Positions 11,992 through 26,764 of a DNA stretch of 64,000 nucleotides are shown piece after piece (within the stretch, counting starts at the first letter, position 1; the number at the start of each line of letters is the position of its first letter). Under the pieces are notes generated by a model that was not told where the DNA came from, ran no database searches, and saw only the letters and a list, made by a program, of their open reading frames with translations. A program made the position numbers and the translations under genes. This DNA is from Helianthus annuus (Eukaryota; Streptophyta; Magnoliopsida; Asterales; Asteraceae): assembly GCF_002127325.2 (NCBI RefSeq), contig NC_035441.2, positions 149,276,140 through 149,340,139 of the forward strand, given 5' to 3'.

Positions 11992-14660
11992 TGTGACAAC
12001 TCGCAACTTAGAGCCTTTTGTCATACTCAGATGTAATCTATACGAACTCTATGTGACTAGTTAATGTATTAATTTATATTGGACGTTTATGAGTGTTTAT
12101 ACGTGATATGTGAAACTCGCTAAATATAAGACTCGTATTCCTTGTATCTGGGCCGAATATGCTTGGGCCGCTTACATCACAAGTACGGTCAGCATACACA
12201 TGTTCACGTTTGGGTCGGGTATTATCGTACACATGTTATCTCAGGGCCGAGCGCGCAAGCACAAGCTCGAGTACACAAGCCCAAACACCCTTGTTGTTTA
12301 TACCTTGGTTGGAAGCCCATTGAGAGCCCATTAGGGAGCCCGATACACCCCCCTTATGCGTATATATTCTTATCTAGGGTTGGAATCCTCATAATTTCGC
12401 AAACTAAAACAAACTCTAAATCCTCTTTACCCTCATACGCACGGCTGGTTTTCTCATCACCCTTGGGGTTTTGTCTTGTCACTCGAAGTCCGTTGATCTT
12501 GGCACCTCGGGTTTACCCCAAACACGGTTAGTACCATGTTATAATGTTCATAGTTCGAGTTTGGTTAGTTGTTTGGTTGCATGGTTTGATTGTGAATAGC
12601 AAGATAATAACCAATAGTTTTAAATGCATGAATAATAGGATTTGATTTAATGTATTGATGTTATGTTTTGTACATGAATGCAATCTTGATAAAACTGACA
12701 TCAGCCATGTGAGCACTTCAGTAATACATATTAGATTATTATTACACATTGTCAAATCATTAAATCGGTCCAATAAGAATGAACTGATATTTCATGTGGT
12801 CGGCTCATTATATCTAGTGGCCATGTGATTAGTCTCAATCAAATCAGACAAAGTGGAGAATAATGGTAACATTGTCAGTAACTTAAAAGACTTGCTATGC
12901 ATGATGTCACATGTTAAATTAGGTGAAAGAAATCTATTGTGATGTATTTGGCGGCTGTGTTTCATCATATGTATGTGGCTCTTTTATGTGGTGATCATCT
13001 AGTGGGCCGTACAAGGGTCCAATAGGGGGGCGGCTAGTGTATGGTTAATATAGTTAATTGTGTAAGGTCACGTGAAGCATCAAAAGGTTGTTGAACAATT
13101 CTAATTGTCATCATCTGATCATGTGCTTGTCGAAATCGAGATAGTGGGCTCGGCAATAGTGATAGTTTGAGGAAATAGATGCGCATTTAGTTTTGCATGA
13201 CCGATGTGATTATATTGGTGTGATTAATGAGTTCTGGATTGTTCTTGTTTACATCTAATGGAGGGTTAAGCGGTTTAAAATTTAGGTTATGTTTAAATAA
13301 CAATCATAATGCTTCATGAACATGTATTGCTTGCTAAGTCAATGTCGAGGTCCCTGTTGATTAATGATGTGCTGTTATCGATTCCTAGGGGTAGTCTGTT
13401 AAAGGAGTGTGGTTATACATGAAATCGTTGATGGCTTGTTGTTTTAGGGATTATTAATGCCATGTACAGTAGCACATAATAACTCATAAAAGAAATAAGG
13501 TGATAGCTGGGAGTTTGCACATAAAATCGGACCTGCTTGTTATTAGTTGTGGTATAATAAAGAGTAATGGGCTTGTTGTGTAAAAGGTTGGGCCGGGGAA
13601 GTGAAAGGGGGCCACACTAGGTTTTGCTAAACATAATAGGTGGGTTATAAGAACTTAAATGTTGTATTGCAAACTGTCTCATATTGGGTCGAGTGGGGTT
13701 TGTGAAGGGTCGATTATTTTAACTACTGGGCTGCATGACCCCGGGTCATCAGCTCAGCCCACATCGTAGCGATTATTGTGTACTATAGAATAATCATTGT
13801 TCTGGCTTGAATTGCTACTTAACTGTTATACGTGCCATATGTGACAACCATTGATGTGATCTATGTGTAAACAAACTGTAAAACTGATCATTACCAAACA
13901 CGCTTCTAGGTCGAGAGTATTGAACTTATTTAACGAGTAACTTGTCTAACCGAGCAAATCTAAGGTGAGTTCACTGCACTTTTCTCAAGCATGCGTCCCG
14001 GTGGTTTGGGACAACTGGTAAATACTTGGAAGGGAAACATTGGGTAAATAACTTAATCGGTTTTGGTTATTGCCTGGAGGGCAATGGGGGTGATTAGTTG
14101 ATAGCGCTATTAGGTACTAATTATCTGGGTTTCACTATGGTTGTTTAGAGGCACACTCCTCGGTTACGTAAGGGCGGTTCCCCTAGGGTAACTAACTGGA
14201 CAACATAGTGGGTTGCTAAGAGGCACACTCCTCGGTTACGTAAGGGCGTAGTCCCTAGGGTAACTAACTTGAGCAACATCGTAACACAACCTTGAATCGC
14301 ATTAACATATATCTGGTAACACAACACGTTAACGAAACCTTGAACTCACCAGCGTAGTCTGACACACTTGTTGCATGCTTGTAGGTAATTACTGAAGGAA
14401 CTTGGGAACTTGCTGTCTGATGCTGCTGGAGTGGTTATGGTCATGATAAACAATCATATCGATTGGGTTTCGACACACTTATACATATATACTTTTATGC
14501 TTCCGCTCAGTACTTGGGTTTTGGTTTAACTTTCAAACGATACATTTATTTCAGTTTGGTAATTTATTATAACTTGTGTTTGATATGATTGGTGGCTCTT
14601 TGTTGAATCGTTACACCTCCATTAGGGACACGCCCTAGGTGGTAATTTGGGGGTGTGACA
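11992..14660 (+). mobile_element. LTR 2 of the tandem Gypsy array
   Basis: Exact 5444-bp translate of LTR 1, with the same TGTGACAACTCG start and GTGTGACA end. It serves at once as 3' LTR of unit 1 and 5' LTR of unit 2. Confidence 0.9.
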
Positions 14661-17435
14661 GTTTGGTATCAGAGCCACTGGTTATAGAGAACTCGGTTTT
14701 AAAAATGTTTTCATAAAACCAGACTATAACCGAATTGATCCAAACGATGACCATGACACTCAGCTCCAGACTGCAAGGTTCGTTTCTCATCTACTAATGC
14801 ATAGTATATCTAGTGTACACATATGTATAACATTACACGTGAATTCACACTTGGCACAGCAGCATGAGCCCTTATATTACCAACCCTTGTTATGTGATCT
14901 GTTAGTGTGACACTATCCATTGATTATTGTAATTCTTAACCCTGTGATACCTTACGTTTGCTGTTTGGATGAGGGGAACCTTTTAGCGCGAGTTAAAAGG
15001 CACTGAGATAAGCATGCAAATTGCCTTATTATTATGGGTGCACACATAATAATAATGTGGGGTGCATGTGAGTCCCAGTGAGGTTTAACGAGTGTGAGAG
15101 GGGTTCCGCTCTGTTAATTGACGTTATGTTAGAACACAACAGTCCATGGGAGTCATAGCAGTGATTGTCTCCTACTCGAACATGATCTTTTCACTCCTTT
15201 CTGAATCCTTACAAATCTCGATGCTATCAAGTATTATCTGAACACACATCTGAACGCCTAGCGAAACGTGTAGAATGTTAGGTGCTTGAACGAACGTCCT
15301 TGAGCTGGTCTATACCTTTCTCGCTTCTCTTCGTTTGCTGGGACTCTATGTATTGACGTCTTAGACTCCGAAGTGTGATCACTTCGGCAACACTCTCGCA
15401 GCATACCGTGTATTACTCAATCGACTTACTAGATCGATAGACAAAAGGGTGAGCGTAGTATTTTACCGACCTCAGTATTTGGACAACCCTGATTACCGGC
15501 AACGAACACCAGCGAATTGGCTTCAAACGGATCATTCACCCTAGTTAGCGACTTATGGGAGTCAACTCTTACAAACCAAACGGGACATACACGATGACAA
15601 TGGACTGTAGAAAGGAATGGATAACTGCCAGTGCAACGAGCGGCGCCTTAGGACGCGGCACGGAATGTGTTATGATGGACCATGTTGGTGAAAGATCGTA
15701 GGGCTCTGTTTCGAGCAACAATAGTAGAGGCAACAGTCACGGCAACATCAAGGCACTCGTAATCGTAGTCTATAGTAGGGAAATGAAGGTGCCTACGGCA
15801 TGGATCGCCCATTGTTAAATCAAGAAGACAACAACCAAGGGAACGACAGAAGTACTAGAAATCCTCGTAACAATAGCAACAACATTGGAAATGATGCTCG
15901 TGGAGGGGCATTTAGGATTGGCGTGAGCGACGCCAGGAATACAACAGCATGGTGGCCTGCACGTTCTTGATAACGAATCGACTGACGGCAAGTCAATTGA
16001 AACCTTATATGTTCGTTGGGATGCAAACTTGATCTCGTGGGTCAACTGTTCGACATTGACCTACTTCCCAATACTCTCGTAAGTTTTGACATGGTCGTTG
16101 ACATGGACATGGTTATCTATGTATCAAGCAGAAAATTCTCTGCAAAAAGAAAATCGTGCGTTCCCTCTCCCCAGTGGGGAATCCTTATCAGTTTAAGATC
16201 ATCGTGGTGGTGCCGTTGTTGGCATTGTCACAGTCATGGAAGCCCAGAAGTGTCTACGGAAGGGCTACTCTGCTATACTATCTCTTGTCACCGATTCGCC
16301 ATTTTAAGAAAGGAAGATCGAGCGTCTTCCAGTTATCCATGAATTGTCTGACCTGCCTTCTGAAGAGTGAGCTGGTTTACTTCCACATTGTTAGGCGGAA
16401 TTTCAGATTGACCTTATGCAATTTCAGATTCCTTATGGGAAATAGAAATCCCTTAGGTTCGCTAGATACTATCACAGCTTCATCATAGGATTTTCGAAGG
16501 TTTCGCAACTTCAACCTCCTTAGCATAGCGGGGAGTTGTGAATTCCTGAGAAATAAAATCGGAGAACGTCTTTGCAGCTTTTGAAACCCAACCCTACAAC
16601 ACGCGGAGCATCGCTTCTATCCGAGGGTACCGATGATCCAGCGATATACCATGATGGTGTTACGGAGAGGAACTGCACGACCTACAACCTCCGGTGGAAA
16701 CCGTGGTCATTGGATTTAAGTGGGAGGCATTACTTGGACGGTACCGAATGCACCAATTAGACCGATCACAAGGGCCTCCAGTGCACCCTTGTTTCAATAG
16801 AGCTAACCATGTGAAGGCATCGTTAGATGGAACTTCCGAACGAACACGAGATTAGGAGAACTAAACCCACGCATCCCTGTAGACGAACCTTATCACTCTC
16901 ACTTGTCATCGCCGCCAGAAGTGAAGCAGTCACAGTTACACGCGTTTGTCGTGTTGTAACACTAACCTTTACCCACCAAACTCTGTTTTGGACACTCGCG
17001 CGACCGCAATGTAACGAACCTCCCTGTTGTGCCATGTCGCCATGCACCACTACTGGAAATTACTTCTTGACAACAAATTTGCTGGCCAAATCCTTTGGAT
17101 GTTTAATGGACCCCTGTTTCGCTCGAATCTTCGTACGAACCTCATTACTTCCCTGTTCCCTTGATTGGCAACTGATATAACAAAACGCTAACCACCATAC
17201 CATGATTTTCACCGATCACAAGATGAGCCCCAGGCGTTGTAAAGTATCTATAGATCGAGTTCGTCGGAACTCACTTCAAGCCATTGTTTTAGATCCATTT
17301 TCGGGACGAAAATTCTTTCAAGTTGGGGATGATGTGGTACCCGCGGGAAAATCCACAGTCATCCTGAGTTAACACCTTGCCGTTTTGGATTACCTATCAA
17401 ATTTCGGGACGAAATTTCTTTCAAGTTGGGGATGA
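14661..17435 (+). mobile_element. Internal region, unit 2 of the tandem Gypsy array
   Basis: 2775 bp, equivalent to 9217-11991. It has the primer site at 14664-14676 and the same internal deletions, frameshifts and stops as unit 1. Shared damage shows that the units were copied after the element had already decayed. Confidence 0.85.
15694..16844 (+). pseudogene. Decayed gag-pol traces (unit 2)
   Basis: Same broken gag, protease, RT-leader and RNase H pieces as at 10250-11400, with the same stops. Not translatable. Confidence 0.65.
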
Positions 17436-20104
17436 TGTGACAACTCGCAACTTAGAGCCTTTTGTCATACTCAGATGTAATCTATACGAACTCTATGTGA
17501 CTAGTTAATGTATTAATTTATATTGGACGTTTATGAGTGTTTATACGTGATATGTGAAACTCGCTAAATATAAGACTCGTATTCCTTGTATCTGGGCCGA
17601 ATATGCTTGGGCCGCTTACATCACAAGTACGGTCAGCATACACATGTTCACGTTTGGGTCGGGTATTATCGTACACATGTTATCTCAGGGCCGAGCGCGC
17701 AAGCACAAGCTCGAGTACACAAGCCCAAACACCCTTGTTGTTTATACCTTGGTTGGAAGCCCATTGAGAGCCCATTAGGGAGCCCGATACACCCCCCTTA
17801 TGCGTATATATTCTTATCTAGGGTTGGAATCCTCATAATTTCGCAAACTAAAACAAACTCTAAATCCTCTTTACCCTCATACGCACGGCTGGTTTTCTCA
17901 TCACCCTTGGGGTTTTGTCTTGTCACTCGAAGTCCGTTGATCTTGGCACCTCGGGTTTACCCCAAACACGGTTAGTACCATGTTATAATGTTCATAGTTC
18001 GAGTTTGGTTAGTTGTTTGGTTGCATGGTTTGATTGTGAATAGCAAGATAATAACCAATAGTTTTAAATGCATGAATAATAGGATTTGATTTAATGTATT
18101 GATGTTATGTTTTGTACATGAATGCAATCTTGATAAAACTGACATCAGCCATGTGAGCACTTCAGTAATACATATTAGATTATTATTACACATTGTCAAA
18201 TCATTAAATCGGTCCAATAAGAATGAACTGATATTTCATGTGGTCGGCTCATTATATCTAGTGGCCATGTTATTAGTCTCAATCAAATCAGACAAAGTGG
18301 AGAATAATGGTAACATTGTCAGTAACTTAAAAGACTTGCTATGCATGATGTCACATGTTAAATTAGGTGAAAGAAATCTATTGTGATGTATTTGGCGGCT
18401 GTGTTTCATCATATGTATGTGGCTCTTTTATGTGGTGATCATCTAGTGGGCCGTACAAGGGTCCAATAGGGGGGCGGCTAGTGTATGGTTAATATAGTTA
18501 ATTGTGTAAGGTCACGTGAAGCATCAAAAGGTTGTTGAACAATTCTAATTGTCATCATCTGATCATGTGCTTGTCGAAATCGAGATAGTGGGCTCGGCAA
18601 TAGTGATAGTTTGAGGAAATAGATGCGCATTTAGTTTTGCATGACCGATGTGATTATATTGGTGTGATTAATGAGTTCTGGATTGTTCTTGTTTACATCT
18701 AATGGAGGGTTAAGCGGTTTAAAATTTAGGTTATGTTTAAATAACAATCATAATGCTTCATGAACATGTATTGCTTGCTAAGTCAATGTCGAGGTCCCTG
18801 TTGATTAATGATGTGCTGTTATCGATTCCTAGGGGTAGTCTGTTAAAGGAGTGTGGTTATACATGAAATCGTTGATGGCTTGTTGTTTTAGGGATTATTA
18901 ATGCCATGTACAGTAGCACATAATAACTCATAAAAGAAATAAAGTGATAGCTGGGAGTTTGCACATAAAATCGGACCTGCTTGTTATTAGTTGTGGTATA
19001 ATAAAGAGTAATGGGCTTGTTGTGTAAAAGGTTGGGCCGGGGAAGTGAAAGGGGGCCACACTAGGTTTTGCTAAACATAATAGGTGGGTTATAAGAACTT
19101 AAATGTTGTATTGCAAACTGTCTCATATTGGGTCGAGTGGGGTTTGTGAAGGGTCGATTATTTTAACTACTGGGCTGCATGACCCCGGGTCATCAGCTCA
19201 GCCCACATCGTAGCGATTATTGTGTACTATAGAATAATCATTGTTCTGGCTTGAATTGCTACTTAACTGTTATACGTGCCATATGTGACAACCATTGATG
19301 TGATCTATGTGTAAACAAACTGTAAAACTGATCATTACCAAACACGCTTCTAGGTCGAGAGTATTGAACTTATTTAACGAGTAACTTGTCTAACCGAGCA
19401 AATCTAAGGTGAGTTCACTGCACTTTTCTCAAGCATGCGTCCCGGTGGTTTGGGACAACTGGTAAATACTTGGAAGGGAAACATTGGGTAAATAACTTAA
19501 TCGGTTTTGGTTATTGCCTGGAGGGCAATGGGGGTGATTAGTTGATAGCGCTATTAGGTACTAATTATCTGGGTTTCACTATGGTTGTTTAGAGGCACAC
19601 TCCTCGGTTACGTAAGGGCGGTTCCCCTAGGGTAACTAACTGGACAACATAGTGGGTTGCTAAGAGGCACACTCCTCGGTTACGTAAGGGCGTAGTCCCT
19701 AGGGTAACTAACTTGAGCAACATCGTAACACAACCTTGAATCGCATTAACATATATCTGGTAACACAACACGTTAACGAAACCTTGAACTCACCAGCGTA
19801 GTCTGACACACTTGTTGCATGCTTGTAGGTAATTACTGAAGGAACTTGGGAACTTGCTGTCTGATGCTGCTGGAGTGGTTATGGTCCTGATAAACAATCA
19901 TATCGATTGGGTTTCGACACACTTATACATATATACTTTTATGCTTCCGCTCAGTACTTGGGTTTTGGTTTAACTTTCAAACGATACATTTATTTCAGTT
20001 TGGTAATTTATTATAACTTGTGTTTGATATGATTGGTGGCTCTTTGTTGAATCGTTACACCTCCATTAGGGACACGCCCTAGGTGGTAATTTGGGGGTGT
20101 GACA
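17436..20104 (+). mobile_element. LTR 3 of the tandem Gypsy array (3' end)
   Basis: Third LTR copy with private changes (T at about 18271, A at about 18943, C at about 19887). It ends at GTGACA 20104 and is followed by TACA and then the R2 polypurine tract in inverse orientation. The array therefore lies in the first bases of what was the 3' LTR of R2. Confidence 0.9.
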
Positions 20105-20108
20105 TACA

Positions 20109-21644
20109 TCCTCCCCACCTTGTTTTAAATCTCGTCCTCGAGATTCCCTGAAATATGGAGGAATATTTTTAGATAGTTTAATTTCTAGGTATATTCTGGT
20201 CTTTATTTTGAATTTCACTTTACTTTGACCAGAACTATTCTCTATGCTTTGAGATTCTTACCTTTAATTTGTATGATCTTTTAATGGATTTAAATTCTTC
20301 ATTTACCTCTATAACTTTGAAGAGGTACAACTAAAGATTTATCAGTTAGGTATGTATTCCTATCTTTTCAAATAAATTTAAGGGTTCCAAATGGTAAATC
20401 TTAGTAGAATTATAGGGAAAAAGAGTTCTTGTAAGTATATATGGTCGTGGTTACTTTTATTTTCTCAAGAGCTTTTAATAAAGGTAAAACGATTCTCTAT
20501 AAGTTTTTAGATGTTTTGTGTCTTAGCACACTTTTGGTTACAGGCTTCCTAATGCATTAATAATCGCAAAGAGAAATCTTATACTTTCCATGGCGTCCCA
20601 ATCTTATAGGGTTCCCGTCGTTCATCTTGTCGCACGAGTTTCGAGACTGATGATCAAACGAAATAGTGTTTGATATCGGAATTATAGATGTATACGAGAG
20701 ATTCCTGATAATTAAGTCTAAAATTATCATTGACATACTTGTTCGTGATTTATCCCTAATTGTCAATCATTATGATCTTCGGATTTCCTCATAGATATAC
20801 ATATCTATATAATCATATATTTCACATACTGTAATATACACACCATTTATCAGGTCAATGTATTTAACAGATTCACATTTCCAAAAACAGGTCGGACATC
20901 AAGTCATGGTACTATTTAGGGAATTCCATTATCATAACATATACCCCATCTCACCCGGTCTCGCCGGAGAGCTACCCCCATCTCACCTGGACAAGCTGGA
21001 GTGTATACCACATCATACCCAGACTTGCCGGAGAGGTAGTTATCATTGTATTTCCCATAAATAGAATTTTCTCAATTAATGATTTCAGAAGTACATCATT
21101 TATTATGGCTTGTATCAAGGAACAAGGAAATTAGTATTCTCATGATGGATCATATTCTAGAACCGAGTAGTATTAATAAACAAGAAATAACAGTGGCCAA
21201 GTGTTATTGCTTATTTATCATACAGGCACTGTTCTAGTCATCATCCTCATGGGATACCAATAACCATCACACTTTATCTACGCAAGTACTTGGCTTATTT
21301 CAAAGCTTTATCCTAAGTCATTTTTCTTAGATTCAAGTCTAGATACTGTCCTGGTTGTTACCAGTGAATATCAATATCCTAACCCTTTCATTTAAGCATA
21401 AATATTATTATGGTTGTGGCTTTCTTTTGTTTTAAAAATGGAGTTTCAAATATATCATTGTCTCTATTGACACTATGGCTAGGTTCAATGTGATGATTAT
21501 GCTTACAGTTAACTTTGTTTAGGCCTATAAAATCTTAGATTCCGTTACAAGGAATAATTCATTGAGACAGATGCCATTTTTAAAACATAGTAGGTTTCAT
21601 GGTTTATCCTTATAATAACTTCATGTTTTCATATGAATTACCAA

Positions 21645-21709
<65 letters not shown>

Positions 21710-24700
21710 AAAAACAAATGAAATTTTCAAATCTCTAGTTTAATATTTAAACTTATGTAATACACACATATATGTATAATATTAAATTATTTTGTAATAT
21801 TTTTAATTTATAACAATATAACTATATAACCGATGGTACCAATCATCGAGCTTATTCCCATTACTTTATTTATCCTTTTATAATAAAAATAGTAATATAT
21901 TGAAATAAATTTCTGTCAAATATCATATTTTACTATTATTCAAGGTATCTGTCACTAGGCGATTCCTGTGACGGTGGTCAAATCACTGTTGATCATTCTT
22001 TCAACTAATAACTCTGAATTTAGTAATGTCCCATGACATTACTTCTTCAAATATATTTTCTATGGCATAAAACCAATTAGCCCAGAAAAGGAAATATATC
22101 ATTTTCTTTCAAATTAATGGCTATAACTTTATCAAATATAATATATTAATTAAATGACCCATGATATGTCTATATATAACTTTATCAAATCACGTACTAT
22201 TGGTATCACCGTAAATGTTTTAAACAGATAAGCATATGGGTAACATATGTGTTACCCAAACACTTATATGTATAAATACATATGTCTCATTGAAGAGTTT
22301 TAACATAAATTCACAAAAATTATATGGGATCCCAGGTAAGTTGTTATAGTTCTAGTTAAAATAAAGAATTTACTAATATTTATTGAAATTTATGTTTAAT
22401 ATGGACCACTTAAACGGTTCCACCTTTTGGCTAATGCATATAAATAGAAGGGGTCATTCTTTACTATGGCTGTAAAGTAAAACATATGGTATAAACATAT
22501 ATTTATCACAACTTAAACGGTTATATTAATTTTTAACTATATTTATGAAATTTCAAATATAGTAACATATGTTTTGACACACTCACTGTTTAAATATAAC
22601 TGTTTCACAATTCCTCTTAAATCTTGAACCCAGTTAAAACCCCACATACCGATAGTAATTACAAAAACTTAATCATTGTAAGTATAACTGATAAACATTT
22701 AGGATTTTGGAAAAGGATATTTTTTTTATATAAATGTATCACAAAAAGGTGATAAAACTGTGAGAAAAGAGAATGGACTCACTATTTATATTTAATAATT
22801 TCTTCCCAAGTAACCATCTATATATCTATTCCAATTATCACATTCATATCTTTTCCTTTATAAGAATCATTTATAATATACATTTAAGATTGAGAGGCAT
22901 TATTTAGAAGAATATGTACATCGTATTTATGGGTTACCAAAAGATATATATATACTATACATAAATTATTTTCTGTAATTGAAAACTTTAGTTATAACAA
23001 TATAGCGGATATAAGATTAAATATTAATATATAGTATAAGCTTAAAACACATAACATTTTTTTTTCCAAACCTTATGTAGCGTACTTCATCCCATACCAT
23101 CAAAGTATGTCTATTTAATACTTTTACTTCGTATAATATATTCGAGATCTATATTCAAGTATTCAATTAAATAGATCTTTTATAGATTCACGTAACCGAC
23201 TTTATAAAATTTATTTGTGTCACGGTTACATCACTGATATTTTATTACCATGGTTATTTTGTGAGAATCTCCGTCTCCATTATTTAACCAATCACAATTC
23301 AATCTCATCTCTTTTATCTTCATTATAATCTTTAAAGTATAAGGACTTCGAAACTACTTCTACTGAAGTAAGTTTAACATCCAATTTATTAACTCAACCA
23401 ATTTACTAATACTGTATTATTTAGTTATTATATGTCAGCCAGCTGACTCGAATACTTTTCTTTATAATTTAGGATACTACAACCCTATAATTAATATGAC
23501 TAGTTAATCTTGTAGTTAATCTTATATTAACTATTTCCATGCATAAGACCTATTCTGGACATACCTTAATATTAAAGATTTGTAGAAATGCTTTCAACGT
23601 TTAGTTAGGTCTTCTACGAAGTCCAACCAACTCAAATCTCAAAAAAAAAAAATTAAATGATTTTATTTAATCATGACTATCCATCATATTCATTTAATCA
23701 TTTATTTTATCGGTAAGCATTTTAGTAGAAATCTTTACAAGTAATGCCAACATCAGTTAATTCATAAAATTATGAAAGTATGAAGTCTTATGGCCAACTG
23801 GTTACAAACCAGAAGGGATAAAATGGAGTGGGAAATTGGTACACTTAGGTTTCAAAACTTGCTTTGGCTCAATCCACCGAAGCAATCTTTTAAATTTTAT
23901 TAATTCTTAAAATCCTTTCGGTTAATTTAATAACTTTGGTTTTATTTATTTAAATATAAATTATTTTGAAACAATATTATTAAAACCACGAAGGTTTAAA
24001 GCTTTATACCATATATTTCAATATGTATTTTAAACCAAAGTAAATGATTGGTTCCAAAAGAGAATCATAAACATAACTGCTTTGTTAATAACTAACTTAG
24101 TTTGATGTATATTATTTATTTGGGTAGGTGGTATTAATTATCACAGACAAATTTCTGGTACAAACATTTGGGTACAATCATAAAAATAGATTGATTAAAA
24201 ACGAACATTGCGACTTATGTATTTATATATATAATTATTACAAGCTACAACTGGAATTCAAAACAGACTAGTGATTATGCATCCGTGACTTATTTTAGTT
24301 TATCTAGGTTATAAGAGTATTATGCTCAACATGCCTTTATGTAAGGTTTATTCTACCTCTTTCCCCTGCTAGGTTGTTTATTTAATGGGCAAAGTTTCTT
24401 TAAAATTTCTGGCTCATAGGTGGCATGGGTGCTAGTATTGGTTTGGCGGTTCAACTATTTAATATAAGTTGGCATTTACTGCTGTAGTGGCTAACATATG
24501 GAGATTTACCCATTGTTTGTCTAATTCATCTTCTCATGGTAGGTTATTGCCTTTTTCCTGAGTTTGTGCATTTGTTTTCTTATTAATTATTACTCCCTTT
24601 GGTTGTGACGTCTTTATTTTCTTTATTTTCTTTTGACTTTTTCTAATAATTTTACTTTTCTTCTTAGTGGTAAATGGTTTCTCAGACTGTGCCTTACGAA

Positions 24701-24959
24701 TAAATATTCTTTTCTCAATATCCGCTGAGCATCCTAAGGGATTTGGTTGGAATGAGGTTCCCTTATCTTTTGGCGAACTATCTAATTGACGATAGATGTC
24801 CGAAATTCTTTGCTTACCCATATTGTAGACTAACAAATAGACAATTAATATAAAACACATAATCATATAAGTTATTTCCTAACACAGAATTTAAAACTTA
24901 AGTGTCAGCAGAACACTTCTTTGGCTTGAACCAGTGGCATAGCTCTGATACCACCTTCT
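20109..24959 (-). mobile_element. Family R LTR retrotransposon, internal region, copy R2
   Basis: Complete internal region of the minus-strand R element. The polypurine tract AAGGTGGGGAGGA (minus strand, 20109-20121) is at its 3' end and the primer site TGGTATCAGAGC (24942-24953) is at its 5' end. About 4.85 kb long with no recognisable gag-pol. TACA at 20105-20108 reads TGTA on the minus strand, the first four bases of an R LTR, and is all that remains on this side of the 3' LTR. It holds the second copy of the 110-residue ORF (24534-24866) and an expanded (TA)n at 21648-21707. Confidence 0.75.
21648..21707. repeat. (TA)n microsatellite in R2, expanded
   Basis: About 60 bases of TA, against about 27 at the same site of R1. 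Confidence 0.95.
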
Positions 24960-26764
24960 TTCACAACCCCTGATCCCTTATACAAACACAGGAACGGGCG
25001 GCCGTGAGCCAGTTTCGGTGGTATCGCGTATTGTCTAATTTGGCAGCGGAATTTTTCATCAGGACCGTAGTTAGGAAATATTTTATCAGAGTAAAACCAC
25101 CATATTTTCATAATATTAAACACATGGGATAAAACCCAAGTTTTGCAGTACACACGTTTTCATAGGAATAAATCGTATTTTATTTAATAAAAACATCTAT
25201 TTTATCTTAGGTAACTTTATAGCCACTTTTCCAAGCCTTCAGTGCTCTCCAGCTGGCTTATATTGGCTTCACACTAAGTTACCTGAAACACGTGTTTAAA
25301 ACATTTTATCAGCAGGAAATACTGGTGAGTGAATCCCAGTTTAATCAAGTTTAAATAAAAATAATTTCACAGTGAACAGTATTGAGGGCGCATCCCGCAA
25401 TTACATTTGTTTCCAAGTTATATCAATTATCACCCGTCGGTACAGTCAGACCTGACTTGTGGAAATGTTACTCCTTAACCAGGTGGTAACAAATTTTGTA
25501 TACAAAACCCCAACATACCCACGATAATTGTATTCTTACAAATACTCAATAACTGCCTTGTATATATTAATTAAGTGAGGTTTTGTAAAAACATTTAACA
25601 AAAAGAGGATTACTCACAAAAATGAGTATATAAAAAGAAGGATCACTCACATTGCTATTATAGGGCTTTCCTTTGTGACTTCCTGGTTATAATCTAAGTA
25701 ATAAACAATGCACACGTGTTAGTATAATAACCCATTTTAACATTAGTAATACTCTCCCCGAGACGGCATTCCAACGACTACGTCGGGCAGAACCACGACA
25801 GCCGTTACGGAACCCTAGATCAATCGGGCAGAGTATCTAATACGTATCCATGAGTTATGATACTTACAATGAGGCAGAGCTTCGCTAATTAGGGGGGTAT
25901 AATACCAGCGTATTATCTCTACTATGTAGAAATTGAGAGAGAATCGAGAGAAATGAACGAATTGACGGAAGGCCCGATGCGTTCTATTTATAGGTGCTGA
26001 TCTTGCTTCTCTCGCGGCCCGCGTAAAACAAGCAAAGGGCCTACGCGGCCCGCGTTGACTCTGGTCAACGTGTAGCTGGGCTGAGTCATTGACTAGGTTT
26101 GCCGGGTGTTGGGCCACGTGGCCGCACCGGGCTGCGCCACCTTTTGAACCTCTCGCGGCTAGCGTTAACTAATCGAGGATCTTTACACGGCCCGCCTAAA
26201 CTTATATTTTCTTGTTTTTAATTATTTTTAATAATATAATGTATTTCGGGCTCGGTTTTCACATACGGGGTGTATTTTAGGAAGTGTAGGGTGTTAGAAA
26301 AATATTCGGGAGGGTTGTTATATTTTTGGGTACAATTCCTGGATTACTTAATAAAATATATAGTGCACTCACATTAAGTATAGTAACCCAATCTACTTTA
26401 TCCCTACGTCACGAGACAGAACCCCAACGAATTTAGGTAGAGCCTTGACATACGTTACGGGGCCCTACGTCAGTCGGACAGGGTATCAGTGGTCAAGGGT
26501 TAAAACACTTAAAATAAGGCAAGGCTTTGGAATAATATTGGTCAAAAAATGGGCAATTATGAAAAGAACGAAAGAAAGGAGTTTAGCGATTTGAATTGTG
26601 AATAGCTGGTTCTTATTTATAGTGCATGTTGAGATTAAAGTGTACTACACGCAAGGACACGTACAACACTCCATTTATGTCAATTGTATCAAACTAGTTT
26701 TTGCCCCGCCCGCGTTGCGGGGCAATAAACCGAATATTTCTCTCTCATAACATGTATGTCTGTA

